Assembly: GCA_963715745.1 (NCBI GenBank)
Contig: OY970271.1
Coordinates: forward strand, 2,232,001-2,296,000
Origin: CAWGJF01 sp963715745
Lineage (GTDB): Bacteria; Bacteroidota; Ignavibacteria; Ignavibacteriales; Ignavibacteriaceae
Length of the DNA: 64,000 nucleotides
Direction of reading: 5' to 3'
A model generated the notes under the pieces. The model was given only the letters and a program-made list of their open reading frames with translations. It searched no databases and was not told where the DNA came from. How positions within the stretch are numbered: position 1 is the first letter of the stretch; each line of letters begins with the position of its first letter. Positions 36,501 to 45,408 of the stretch are shown here, piece after piece. A program made the position numbers and the translations under genes.

Positions 36501-38572
36501 CTGGTATCACCATCGAAGTCATCAGTAATCCCGGTTACAGGTGTTCCACCGCTTTCAGTTTGTGTAGGTGTAGTTGTATCAATGTGCAAATCATAGGGGG
36601 TTGTGGCAATATTTACAAATGGCGGCAAACTTGAAACTGATGCTGACTCTAATGGTGAGACCAGTGTTTTATACTCAGTAAGTGTTTGCGCTGTATTTGT
36701 TCCATCATAATATAAAAGATTTGTAGCTGAAGGTGTTCCTGCATAATATAAATTGTTATTTGTAGTTGCAGCTAAATCCAGAATATCACCGCCACGGAAT
36801 GCATATGCATCTCCACCAGCAGAATTATCAACATTATTTACAAATATATTGTTTCTTAAATCAATGCTGGTTGGGCTAGTGCTGGCATAGAGTGCAGCAC
36901 TGTAATTGCCAGTAGCTCCCGTATAATCCAGATAAATTGTATTATAATACAAGTTAACATTGGTACCACTGGAAATATAAAAACCTCGCGTTCCCGCTGC
37001 TGTACTGGTTGAGTTTGGTGCTTTAATATCAGAAAAGAAATTGTTGTACCAGGTTACATCAGTACCTGTTGTGGAATAAGCACCATAACAAATTGATGAA
37101 GAAGTTGTAGTTGAAGTCAATCCTGAGATGGTGTTTTTATATACCATTTGATTCGTACCACCCATGTACAGACCATAAACAGTTCCGCCACAGGTACAGT
37201 TCGAGACTGTATTATTGAACACTTCACTATTATTTGCACTTAGAGCGTAAATACAATACATTGAACCTGTACCACCTGTGTTATTCGAAAAAGTATTACC
37301 GCTCATTACACGATCTTGTGCAGAACCAGTGTTTGAATAAATCCCATAAAATGTACTTGACCCAGACAGTACTTCAATATTTGAAATATTGTTGTTTACA
37401 ATAGTTTCATTTCCGCCAGTTGGGGACGAGCTATTATAAAGAGCATAAGTTCCACCACCTGCTTTAATTATCGAACCAACAGTTGAGTTACCCGAAAAAA
37501 CTTTGATTGGGGTAGATCCTGTCGAATATAGAATATATAGTGAACCAGAAGGTAATGTATCCGGTGCAGCAAACGTATTATTTTCAAATGTTTCTGAATC
37601 ACAAGTATTACTTGGACTATATATAAAGTATGTAGAACTCGATGAAGCATCGTTAGCAAGTGTCATATCATTATTACTGCAAACTACATCACCTGTTACT
37701 GTGGAGAAGAAAACAGAATATAATGTACTTGTATGAGGAGTAGCTGCATTTGTAATGGTATTATATTGGACATTTGGACTATTTACATAAATAAAATACA
37801 TACCATAACAGCTTGTAACTCTTCCACCACTGAAATTTTGTATGATGTTACCTGCACCAATTTCACCAATCGTAAAATCAGTATCATACATTGCAGTAGA
37901 ACCCCGCATATATATTCCTGTAAGAACATTTTGGATAGTGTTCCCTGTAATAGCAATATTTGTGTTCATTCCTGCAGGATCGGTTACCGTAACTCCGGTT
38001 GCAGAAGATGTAGAAGTTGAACCATTACCAATATTAATACCAATTACATAATTATCACCTGCATTCATCGTTACCGTACAATTCTTAATTGTAACATATT
38101 GGCAGCCGTCCGTACCACTTGGTTTAAAAGTAAGATAGCCATATTCAATTCCTTGACTATCAGCGGCTACATTTATTCCGTCAAAGGTTATGTAATCCGT
38201 ACCTTCAAGACGAATTACGGCATCACCTTCGGCACCCATGGAAGTAGTATTTAGAAAACCGGCATCTGTTCTTGTAACTAGTGGATTATCACCAACTCCA
38301 CTTCTTTGAAAAACTATTTCATTACCTGATGTTCCGGTTGCTGTTATTGCAATACTGTCTGTTACGTTTTCAGTATGTCCTGCAGTTACATTAAAAGTTA
38401 CTCCACCGGCACCAACACCGACTTGATTAAGCGAGTCTACTGCTGCTTTAATTGTAGCAAATGGAACGCCGGGAATAGTATATGTTCCTGAAAGTTGTGC
38501 AAAAGAGAATGAAGAGAAAAGCAGAAAAAATAGAAAAGAGATTAGTTTAAATTTGGTAAGATATTTTGTCAT
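33557..38572 (-). CDS. Giant T9SS-exported protein with two beta-helix modules
   Basis: 1,671 residues from ATG 38572, chosen because GGAGGG stands just upstream and the signal peptide (ending FSSFSFAQ) begins there; the frame is open 22 codons further. Module A (about 25-715) and module B (about 890-1410) are right-handed beta-helix regions of short Asn/Gly-rich repeats. Each starts with a similar segment (PFATIKAAVDSLN; YPTLTEAINDLN) and each ends with DGDTRN ... TPDIGADE. Ig/FN3-like domains lie between and after them. The VPVELTSFTA linker and the YPNPFNPTT C-terminal sorting domain follow. It should be exported across the outer membrane by T9SS and anchored or released; adhesion or glycan binding is inference. 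Confidence 0.88.
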   Translation of the reverse strand: MTKYLTKFKLISFLFFLLFSSFSFAQLSGTYTIPGVPFATIKAAVDSLNQVGVGAGGVTFNVTAGHTENVTDSIAITATGTSGNEIVFQRSGVGDNPLVTRTDAGFLNTTSMGAEGDAVIRLEGTDYITFDGINVAADSQGIEYGYLTFKPSGTDGCQYVTIKNCTVTMNAGDNYVIGINIGNGSTSTSSATGVTVTDPAGMNTNIAITGNTIQNVLTGIYMRGSTAMYDTDFTIGEIGAGNIIQNFSGGRVTSCYGMYFIYVNSPNVQYNTITNAATPHTSTLYSVFFSTVTGDVVCSNNDMTLANDASSSSTYFIYSPSNTCDSETFENNTFAAPDTLPSGSLYILYSTGSTPIKVFSGNSTVGSIIKAGGGTYALYNSSSPTGGNETIVNNNISNIEVLSGSSTFYGIYSNTGSAQDRVMSGNTFSNNTGGTGSMYCIYALSANNSEVFNNTVSNCTCGGTVYGLYMGGTNQMVYKNTISGLTSTTTSSSICYGAYSTTGTDVTWYNNFFSDIKAPNSTSTAAGTRGFYISSGTNVNLYYNTIYLDYTGATGNYSAALYASTSPTSIDLRNNIFVNNVDNSAGGDAYAFRGGDILDLAATTNNNLYYAGTPSATNLLYYDGTNTAQTLTEYKTLVSPLESASVSSLPPFVNIATTPYDLHIDTTTPTQTESGGTPVTGITDDFDGDTRNVTTPDIGADEFNGIGADLTPPAIVYDILPNTSATSTSVVLTANITDASGVATGANLPRLYIKKTTDVSYVFDNNPSIAGDDYTFTINYSAIGGISIGDTIEYYVAAQDVNDNVATNPAGGSGINPPGTTPPSSPNTYLIVDVPLSGTYTVGLSEFIKVTGKQVYFENRTRTVTKKNIYEDPYAPSDTETKTEIKNPVIPPEYITVTETYKELMVNGQPFDRSFYQSDESRGIYPTLTEAINDLNLRGVSGPVTFSLVDTFYPNEIYPIVLGEIVGASSTNTITIKPASGVQAEIPGDTSQTQPTLYCFNTDWLIVDGSNTPGGITKDLKIVGLTNITVSAAIYMEGDASNNVFKNLILESQETSTGFGTFVLGPGPMDNNTIQNCTVKNIDTIAYMPRIGVYTYSTNTGTGNQVIDCSVYDWYSYGIRLQGAPSTNTLVSGCDVYQTMMGSTSPYGIYISRVDGLIVEKCKIRELIGTSTIKGIYYFGSSTSGDAIFRNNFISLSGATNLATGSIYGLDYFAYAANNFEAYHNSIYIGGSDVTSGTTYALTKRDAANTYKVYDNSFYNARSNSSGTGKHYAVYVSNTVAVTIEMNYNDYYTDGTGGVFGYYTSDVTDLASWQTASGQDANSISGDPGYTGNDDLHIQSSVNTLDGKGLYFASVPDDIDGDTRNTSTPDIGADEYDYMFVINAPSGLVADTVTGQIAVRLTWFDNSNNEDGFVIERKQGDSLSVAPFVPIDSVTTDIYTYIDNSVLLDTTYGYRVYAYSSMGNSDYSNVAYITPFVPVELTSFTAAVNNRKVLINWATATETNNMGFNIERKMNAQWEKIGYVEGKGTTTEPQAYSFIDKYDFKSYKGTITYRLKQVDFDGTYEYSNEINVDVDFTPKEYTLYQNYPNPFNPTTTIKYALPFDSQVRISVYSILGELVSTVVDEVKEVGYYDFVWNASNYASGVYIYTIQAKSVDGKNSYNKVKKMMLMK

Positions 38573-38953
38573 TTGATGACCCTCCAAAAATTTAAATGAA
38601 TAGTTGTTTTTAAAACCATCCCACCCCTGTAAGTACAAAGAAAAGAAATTAAATTATATCATAGAAAATTCTCCCCATTAATATTTCAAAAATTGTATTA
38701 AGTCAGTGAATAAAATGTGAAAGGTATATTTATAGAAGCTTTGGTATTTATCGGATTGCTAAAATTGATATCCGAAACAGATTATCACATTTAGAATATT
38801 TCTAAATAGAAGTTAGTCACTTGCAATAAATGATGCAAGAAAAAAAAATCATATTGAATAGTTAATAAATAAAATATTTTGATACATCAAACTTGATTTC
38901 TGTTGACATTTGCATTTTAATATGTTACACTTACTGTAACAGTTAATAAAAAT
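38573..38953. other. Divergent intergenic region between the T9SS giant and Rrf2 genes
   Basis: About 380 bp of very AT-rich DNA holding both promoters. The minus-strand side has a GGAGGG ribosome-binding site for the giant gene. The plus side holds a TTGACA (38903-38908) with TACACT 17 bp later (38926-38931), overlapped by a palindrome (separate entry). Nothing else coding was found. Confidence 0.5.
38923..38941 (+). promoter_or_regulatory. Operator-like palindrome at the Rrf2 promoter
   Basis: Perfect inverted repeat TGTTACA (38923-38929) / TGTAACA (38935-38941) with a 5-bp spacer. It lies 12 bp before the ATG of the Rrf2 regulator and over the likely -10 element. This is the expected position of an autorepression site. 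Binding by this regulator is inference. Confidence 0.6.
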
Positions 38954-39379
38954 ATGTCAGCTTCATCAAAATTATCTACTGCTGTTAAGGCATTGTGCTA
39001 TTTGTCGGATAAATATCCCCTGCCTAAAAGTAGTACTGATATCTCCAAATCAATAGATGTAAATGCATCAAAACTCCGTAAAATTTTATCATACCTAGTT
39101 AAATCCGGAATAATAATCAGTGCTCAGGGAAAAAACGGCGGATTTATATTGAATAAAAAATCTGACCAGATTGATCTTCAGGAAATTTATTGTTCTGTTG
39201 AAGAAAGAAAAGCATTCCATCTAGATTTTAAAAACCGGAATAATTCAAAAAATTATAAAATGAACTTAAACCATAATGACTTTTTTCTAAATCTGTTTGC
39301 AGAAATACAGGTTGATATTGAAGAAAGAATGAAAGATATATCACTTAAACAAATAATAGAATCAATTAAAGTAAATTAA
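38954..39379 (+). CDS. Rrf2-family transcriptional regulator
   Basis: 141 residues. The winged helix-turn-helix of the Rrf2 family is seen as TAVKALCYLSDKYP, then SIDVNASKLRKILSYLVKSGII and SAQGKNGGFILNK. It has only Cys15 and Cys80, so it lacks the three-cysteine cluster that binds Fe-S in IscR/NsrR; it may sense something else or nothing. It is 15 bp upstream of the aldehyde dehydrogenase gene on the same strand. A perfect palindrome stands before its start. Control of the lysine route is inferred from this context. Confidence 0.85.
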   Translation: MSASSKLSTAVKALCYLSDKYPLPKSSTDISKSIDVNASKLRKILSYLVKSGIIISAQGKNGGFILNKKSDQIDLQEIYCSVEERKAFHLDFKNRNNSKNYKMNLNHNDFFLNLFAEIQVDIEERMKDISLKQIIESIKVN

Positions 39380-39394
39380 ATTCCAGGAGTAAAA

Positions 39395-40927
39395 ATGGAT
39401 TTCCTCAAAAAGTTGAATGTTAAAGAAAAGAACTTCGGTTTATCGACCGGTTTAAAATGGAATAAAACTACAAGCGAAGGTGAACTGAAAATTTATTCTC
39501 CTGTAACCGGAGAATTTATTGCTTCAGTTTACCAGTCTTCAGAATCAGACTATGAAAGTATGATTAAAACTGCTCAGGAAGCTTTTAAGTTTTGGAGAAC
39601 TGTACCGGCGCCAAAAAGAGGTGAAATTGTAAGGCAAATTGGATTAAGTCTGAGAGAATACAAAGAACCTCTTGGTAAACTGGTTTCCTATGAAATGGGT
39701 AAATCTTTGCAGGAGGGAATAGGTGAAGTTCAGGAGATGATTGACATTTGTGATTTTGCAGTTGGACAATCAAGACAGTTATATGGTTTTACAATGCAGT
39801 CTGAAAGACCTTCGCACAGGATGTATGATCAATATCATCCGCTGGGAATTGTTTGTACAATTTCGGCATTCAATTTTCCGGTTGCTGTCTGGTCGTGGAA
39901 TGCAATGCTTGCAGCAATTTGTGGTGATGTGAATATCTGGAAACCATCATCTAAAGTTCCTTTATCCGCAATTGCAACACAAAATATTATTGGCGAAGTA
40001 ATAAAAGAAAATAATTTGCCGGAAGGTTTGTTTAACCTTGTTGTTGGAAAGGGTTCAACCATTGGTGAAAAGATTTTAAATGACAAAAATATTCCTCTGA
40101 TTTCTGTTACAGGTTCAACCAGAGTTGGAAGACATGCCGGCGAAGTTATTTCAAAAAGATTTGGAAAATCCATTCTTGAACTTGGTGGAAACAATGCAAT
40201 AATAATAACTCCCGATGCAGATTTAAAATTAACGATTCCTGCAGTTGTTTTTGGTGCAGTCGGAACAGCAGGGCAGCGTTGCACAACAACAAGAAGATTA
40301 ATTGTTCACAAATCAGTTTATGATAAAGTGAAAGAATCATTATTAAAAGCTTACAAGAGTTTGAAAATCGGAAATCCTCTTGATCAATCGAATCATGTAG
40401 GTCCATTAATTGACAAAGATGCAGTAAAAATGTTTTCGGAAGCTCTTGAGAAAGTTAAAAAAGAAGGAGGAAAAGTGATTTGTGGAGGTGAAGTATTAAG
40501 CGGGAAAGGATACGAATCCGGTTGTTATGTTTCACCTGCAATTGTTGAAGCTGAAAATCATTATGAAATTGTACAGGAAGAAACATTTGCCCCTATTCTT
40601 TATTTAATAAAATATAATAAATCACTTGATGAAGCAATTGAATTGCACAATGGTGTTGTACAAGGTTTATCATCTGCTATTTTTACTAATAATCTAAAAG
40701 AAGCGGAACAATTTCTTTCTGCAGTCGGTTCTGATTGCGGAATTGCTAATGTGAATATTGGAACTTCAGGCGCAGAAATAGGCGGAGCTTTTGGAGGAGA
40801 GAAAGAAACCGGTGGGGGAAGAGAATCCGGAAGTGATGCATGGAAAGCATATATGAGAAGACAAACAAACACTATTAATTTCGGATCTCAGCTACCTCTG
40901 GCCCAAGGAATCAAATTTGACATTTAG
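39395..40927 (+). CDS. amaB: ALDH7-type aldehyde dehydrogenase (2-aminoadipate semialdehyde dehydrogenase)
   Basis: 510 residues, NAD(P)-dependent. Catalytic Glu262 lies in LELGGNNAI and nucleophile Cys296 in GTAGQRCTTTRR. The sequence is of the ALDH7 group (GRESGSDAWKAYMRRQTNT near the C-terminus), which includes aminoadipate semialdehyde dehydrogenases. With the lysine 6-aminotransferase at 31.9-33.3 kb it would oxidise the aldehyde to 2-aminoadipate. The gene is preceded by an Rrf2 regulator and followed by a hairpin. The symbol is assigned by family and context, so another semialdehyde substrate is possible. Confidence 0.85.
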   Translation: MDFLKKLNVKEKNFGLSTGLKWNKTTSEGELKIYSPVTGEFIASVYQSSESDYESMIKTAQEAFKFWRTVPAPKRGEIVRQIGLSLREYKEPLGKLVSYEMGKSLQEGIGEVQEMIDICDFAVGQSRQLYGFTMQSERPSHRMYDQYHPLGIVCTISAFNFPVAVWSWNAMLAAICGDVNIWKPSSKVPLSAIATQNIIGEVIKENNLPEGLFNLVVGKGSTIGEKILNDKNIPLISVTGSTRVGRHAGEVISKRFGKSILELGGNNAIIITPDADLKLTIPAVVFGAVGTAGQRCTTTRRLIVHKSVYDKVKESLLKAYKSLKIGNPLDQSNHVGPLIDKDAVKMFSEALEKVKKEGGKVICGGEVLSGKGYESGCYVSPAIVEAENHYEIVQEETFAPILYLIKYNKSLDEAIELHNGVVQGLSSAIFTNNLKEAEQFLSAVGSDCGIANVNIGTSGAEIGGAFGGEKETGGGRESGSDAWKAYMRRQTNTINFGSQLPLAQGIKFDI

Positions 40928-40947
40928 TGTTTTACTTTTCAATTTTT

Positions 40948-40976
40948 AGGGGAACGGTATTTTTTTCCGTTCCCTT
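40948..40976 (+). terminator. Hairpin after the aldehyde dehydrogenase gene
   Basis: 8-bp perfect stem GGGAACGG (40950-40957) with CCGTTCCC (40967-40974), loop of 9 nt mostly T, 20 bp after the stop. The T-run lies in the loop rather than after the stem, so efficiency is uncertain. Confidence 0.6.
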
Positions 40977-41198
40977 AATGAATTTTTTGCTGTAAAATAT
41001 TTACCGGCAAATTCCTAACCCGACATTTATATCATTATTTAAAACTTTTTTACCGGAAATCTTTGAAATCTGGTGAAATATTTTCTTGAATTTCTAAAGA
41101 TGATACATCAATACCACTATGCCAAAATCTGGCAAATCGCATTATTCTTTGGTTCAAAATTTGAAATTATCTGTTCAAATAATTTTAATGAGAAATAA

Positions 41199-41909
41199 AT
41201 GATCACTCTTGACGTAAAAAAACTAACTTCCTGTGGCTCTGACTGGGAGAGCAACCAATATACAATTCTAAGTAGAATTAAAGAGTGGAGTTCACAATTA
41301 CATAAGAACAGGTTATTTCCTGCTTTAACAGATTCTATTCAATTGAACCTGAGTCTGGAAGAAATTCTTCGCGATAATATTGAATCAAAAATCTGGTTTG
41401 ATAACCAGATTCGGGCAAGAAGACTTAATGAACGAATTACTGTATATGAAAAAGCCAACCAGATTGGAGTTCAGCTAGACAGGCTGCTGGAGTTTGTTGA
41501 ATGGGCTTTAACTCTGAATAGATCAGTTCTTGATGAAGGAAAAATATTAAAGTCATTTGTTGAACGAAATATTTCTATCAGAAAACTGAGTACAAATAAA
41601 AACTATCTCGGTAAAGGATACTTTGCTCTGCCGGATGTTAAAAAAGAATTAATGAATATATATTTTTATGAAGTTGACTGGTCCTGGTACAACGATGAAC
41701 CAGCAAGTCAGTTGCAAACGAGACTGATTCGATCTATTCCCTTTATAATGATTAACCGAAGTATTGATGATCTAATGACGGAGTTCATTAGTTATTCCCA
41801 GCAAATATTTGAACCCATGGCTTTTATATTTGAAACTGATCTCGACTTTCCATTCAGGGAAACAATGTACCCTGTAGCTGAAGAAAAATTATTAGAAATA
41901 CTTAAATAG
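41199..41909 (+). CDS. Orphan cytosolic protein of unknown family
   Basis: 236 residues with no signal peptide or membrane helix. It starts LDVKKLTSCGSDWESNQYT and is mainly helical, with charged residues through 40-130 and an aromatic-rich part (DWSWYNDEP) near 155. No recognised motif. It has a gap of 270 bp upstream and its stop lies 2 bp from the Prc gene on the opposite strand. Codon use looks like its neighbours, so it is probably a native lineage-specific gene. Confidence 0.6.
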   Translation: MITLDVKKLTSCGSDWESNQYTILSRIKEWSSQLHKNRLFPALTDSIQLNLSLEEILRDNIESKIWFDNQIRARRLNERITVYEKANQIGVQLDRLLEFVEWALTLNRSVLDEGKILKSFVERNISIRKLSTNKNYLGKGYFALPDVKKELMNIYFYEVDWSWYNDEPASQLQTRLIRSIPFIMINRSIDDLMTEFISYSQQIFEPMAFIFETDLDFPFRETMYPVAEEKLLEILK

Positions 41910-41911
41910 AA

Positions 41912-44002
41912 TTAATTAATTTTAGAGACTTCATTTTTCAACCTGATCATATCTGTAAGAATCATTCCGGTTTCTGTAAGGTATGTATCAGGTTTTTCAT
42001 TTTTATCATCTTTTACTTCTTCATCACCAGTTAAATCAACTGCATCATTATTTTCATTACTATCAATCTTTTTCTTATCATTTTCTTCTTTTTCTTTTTT
42101 CCTAACTTCTTCATTCAAAGAGATATAATTTTTTTCTTTCTTTAATTTATATTCTTTTATATCGCTTTTTATCTGATCAAATTCACGGCTGTTTTCAACA
42201 CGGTTATCTGAAAGTTGTTTTAACTTTGGAATTAAAGAAGAAAGATCACCATACTTTTGATAATTAAGTGACTTAATCTGATCCCAGGGTAATGCACTTG
42301 TCTCAGAACTTTCACCAAATTCATGTGGATCAACAGGTGAAGGTAGAGATATATCGGGAGTAACACCAAGCTTTTGAGTACTTGTTCCATTTATTCTGTA
42401 AAATTTAGCAATAGTAATTTTAAGCTGTCCAAGATTATTCCCATTGAAAGAAGAAATACGATTGAGGTCGATCATATTTTGAACAGTACCTTTTCCATAA
42501 GTTTTTTCACCAACCACCAAACCTCTTCCATAATCCTGGATAGCACCCGTAAAAATTTCGGATGCAGAGGCACTGAACCTGTTAACAAGCACAGCAAGCG
42601 GTCCGTCATATACAATATCTGAATCAGGATCTTCTCCGATTTCTATTTTACCATCTGATTGTTTTACCTGCACAACAGGACCTTTTTTAATAAATAGTCC
42701 GCTTACATCAATAGCTTCATTTAATGCTCCGCCGCCATCACTTCTCAAATCAACTATCACTCCATCAACATTTTCTGATTTCAATTTTTCCAGAAGTTTT
42801 CTTACATCAGCTGATGTGCTTGATGAACCATTTTCACCATTTCTTTTCCCTTCAAAATCAGTATAAAATTTTGGAATGGTAATAACACCTATTTTATAGG
42901 GAATGCCGTCATTATCAATTTCAATAACTTTACTACTAGCTGATTGATCTTCAAGCTTAACTTTATCACGAACTAATTTTATTTCTTCCGGAGTGGCTTC
43001 AAGTCCTATTTCTGCCGGAAGGATTTGTAACCGTACGACAGTATTTTTTGGCCCTCTGATGAGCTGAACAACATCTGTAGTTCTCCAGCCAATTATATCA
43101 ACAAATTCACCATCATCATCTTGTGCAACAGCAACTATCCTGTCATTAACGTGGAGTTTATTTGACTTATAAGCAGGACCACCGGGAATTATTTCTACCA
43201 CCTTAGTATATCCGTCTTCATACATTAGTCTTGCCCCAATACCCTCAAGTGAAAGGCTCATATCAATTTTGAAATTTTCTGAAGTAATCGGAGATAAATA
43301 ATTTGTGTGCGGATCAATTGCATTTGTAAAAGCATTCATTGCAAGCTGAAATACATCTTCAGAATTATACTGGTTTAATATATCAGCATAATTTTTATAT
43401 CTTTTTTCAAGATTATCTTTAATATAATTCCAATCTTTACCTGCTAGTTTTAAATTTAAAGCATCATTCTTTAATCTTTTCCTCCACAGATCATTTAATT
43501 CACTTCTATCAACTGCCCAATCCAAACTATCCCTGTTCAGAATTAATTTCTCATCTTTTGAATAATCAAATTCTTTGGAGAGAATTGTATCTATATAATT
43601 TACTCTTTCCGCCAATCTCTCCAGGTATTTATTAAAAATGTCATAAAATGGTTGTGTTTTTCCATCAAGAATATAATCATCCAACTGAAACCGGTTTTTG
43701 TTAAACTCATCAATATCAGATTTAAGAAAATAGTTTTTTCCTTTATCAAGTGCATCGAGATAATTATTAAAAATTATTGAAGATAAAGAATCATCAAGAG
43801 AGAATTTTTTATAATGATATCTGGATAAAATTGTTGTAATTAACTGGTCTTCAAGCAGGTACTGAGATTTTGGCTGAACAGTTATAAGTGTATCAGTCTG
43901 TGAACCGGGATTATTAGGTAAAACTGAAGTACCGACTATAAAACTTACTGAAAAAAGTAATACAGCAGCTAATGATGATTTGACAAAAAACTTTTTACTC
44001 AT
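41912..44002 (-). CDS. prc: Carboxy-terminal processing protease (tail-specific, S41)
   Basis: 696 residues, in the size range of Prc. Signal anchor at the N-terminus (about 8-27), an N-terminal helical domain, a PDZ domain around 240-330 (LEGIGARL ... GGPAYKSNKLHVNDRIV) and the S41 catalytic core. The core has the nucleophile region NRFSASASEIF and the Lys in GEKTYGKGTVQ. A charged, low-complexity acidic tail (NENNDAVDLTGDEEVKDDKNE) is inserted near the end. The enzyme degrades misfolded or tagged periplasmic proteins and processes envelope proteins. A single-gene unit on the minus strand. Confidence 0.93.
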   Translation of the reverse strand: MSKKFFVKSSLAAVLLFSVSFIVGTSVLPNNPGSQTDTLITVQPKSQYLLEDQLITTILSRYHYKKFSLDDSLSSIIFNNYLDALDKGKNYFLKSDIDEFNKNRFQLDDYILDGKTQPFYDIFNKYLERLAERVNYIDTILSKEFDYSKDEKLILNRDSLDWAVDRSELNDLWRKRLKNDALNLKLAGKDWNYIKDNLEKRYKNYADILNQYNSEDVFQLAMNAFTNAIDPHTNYLSPITSENFKIDMSLSLEGIGARLMYEDGYTKVVEIIPGGPAYKSNKLHVNDRIVAVAQDDDGEFVDIIGWRTTDVVQLIRGPKNTVVRLQILPAEIGLEATPEEIKLVRDKVKLEDQSASSKVIEIDNDGIPYKIGVITIPKFYTDFEGKRNGENGSSSTSADVRKLLEKLKSENVDGVIVDLRSDGGGALNEAIDVSGLFIKKGPVVQVKQSDGKIEIGEDPDSDIVYDGPLAVLVNRFSASASEIFTGAIQDYGRGLVVGEKTYGKGTVQNMIDLNRISSFNGNNLGQLKITIAKFYRINGTSTQKLGVTPDISLPSPVDPHEFGESSETSALPWDQIKSLNYQKYGDLSSLIPKLKQLSDNRVENSREFDQIKSDIKEYKLKKEKNYISLNEEVRKKEKEENDKKKIDSNENNDAVDLTGDEEVKDDKNEKPDTYLTETGMILTDMIRLKNEVSKIN

Positions 44003-44106
44003 AATTTATATTTATTCCTAAAATTTGTTCTATATACTATCATTATTTTTGAATAACAATCCAAATATGATGTGTGGATTTTTAAAACCTATATTTCAAG
44101 GAAGGA

Positions 44107-45408
44107 TTATTCGCTTTCTATAGTTCTTTTAAATATAAAATCAACATTTTTTAACATCTTATCCGAATTAAAGATTTGAATGATGTCTTTTTCCGACAGG
44201 TATTTTTTAATTTCATCAGAATGCAAAATTTCATCTTTTAAATTCTTTTTTGAATCACTCCAAACATTCATCGCTGCGTTTTGTACAGCTTTGTAAGCAT
44301 CTTCACGTGTTAATCCTTTATCAACAAGTTTTAAAAGTATTGTTTGAGAAAAAACTAATCCTCTAGTCAGGTTAAGATTTCTCTTCATATTTTCAGGATA
44401 GATTATCAAATCAGTGATTAATTTAACTGCCAGGTTTAGCATATAATCCAAGGCAATACAACTGTCTGGAATGATAACTCTTTCAACTGAAGAATGAGAA
44501 ATATCGCGTTCGTGCCAAAGCGCAACATTTTCTAATGCAGCAATTGAATTGCTTCTGAGTAGCCTGGCTAAACCAGTTATTCTTTCACTCACAATAGGAT
44601 TACGTTTATGCGGCATAGCTGATGAGCCTTTTTGACCTTTTGAAAAAAACTCTTCAGCTTCTAAAACTTCAGTTCTCTGTAAATGTCTTATCTCTACTGC
44701 AATTTTTTCAAGTGTTGCACCAATTATTGCAAGTGTGCAAATAAATTCAGCATGCCTGTCTCTTTGAATAACCTGTGTAGAAACAGGAGCAGGATTCAAT
44801 TCCATTTTTTCGCAGACATATTTTTCAACTTCCGGTGAAAGGTGTTCAAAAGTTCCAACCGCTCCTGAAATCTGACCAACACTTATACTTTCAATTGCAG
44901 ATTGTAACCTGGTTATATTCCTTTTTGTTTCTTCATACCACAAAGCAAACTTCAAACCCATTGTTGTAACTTCAGCATGAACTCCGTGAGATCTGCCAAC
45001 ACAAACAGTATTTTTATTTTCTATTGCTTTTTTCTTCAATGAATCTTTTAACTGAAACAATTTATTCAGTAAAATATTTCCTGCAGACTTCATTTGATAG
45101 GAAAGGGTAGTATCCAGAATATCTGAAGAAGTCATTCCATAATGAATATGTCTTGATGCTGGTCCAACATATTCCGCAACATTAGTTAAAAATGCGATAA
45201 CATCGTGCTTAGTTGTTTCTTCAATTTCCAATACTCTTTTTACGTTAAAAGAAGCTTTCTTTTTAATAATTTCCAGGTCTTCAAGCGGAATCTCACCCAT
45301 ATTTGTCCTGGCTTCACAAGCAAGGATCTCAATCATTAACCACGTAGAAAGTTTAAAATGATCTTCCCAGATTTTTCCCATTTCCGGGAGAGTATATCGT
45401 TCGATCAT
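44107..45408 (-). CDS. purB: Adenylosuccinate lyase
   Basis: 433 residues of the fumarase/aspartase superfamily. The signature loop is SSAMPHKRNPIVSE, and the N-terminal ERYTLPEMGKIWEDHFK and HYGMTSSDILDT segments fit PurB. It splits SAICAR and adenylosuccinate in purine synthesis. Its start codon overlaps the stop of the HtrA gene by 4 bp, so the two are translationally coupled. Confidence 0.96.
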   Translation of the reverse strand: MIERYTLPEMGKIWEDHFKLSTWLMIEILACEARTNMGEIPLEDLEIIKKKASFNVKRVLEIEETTKHDVIAFLTNVAEYVGPASRHIHYGMTSSDILDTTLSYQMKSAGNILLNKLFQLKDSLKKKAIENKNTVCVGRSHGVHAEVTTMGLKFALWYEETKRNITRLQSAIESISVGQISGAVGTFEHLSPEVEKYVCEKMELNPAPVSTQVIQRDRHAEFICTLAIIGATLEKIAVEIRHLQRTEVLEAEEFFSKGQKGSSAMPHKRNPIVSERITGLARLLRSNSIAALENVALWHERDISHSSVERVIIPDSCIALDYMLNLAVKLITDLIIYPENMKRNLNLTRGLVFSQTILLKLVDKGLTREDAYKAVQNAAMNVWSDSKKNLKDEILHSDEIKKYLSEKDIIQIFNSDKMLKNVDFIFKRTIESE

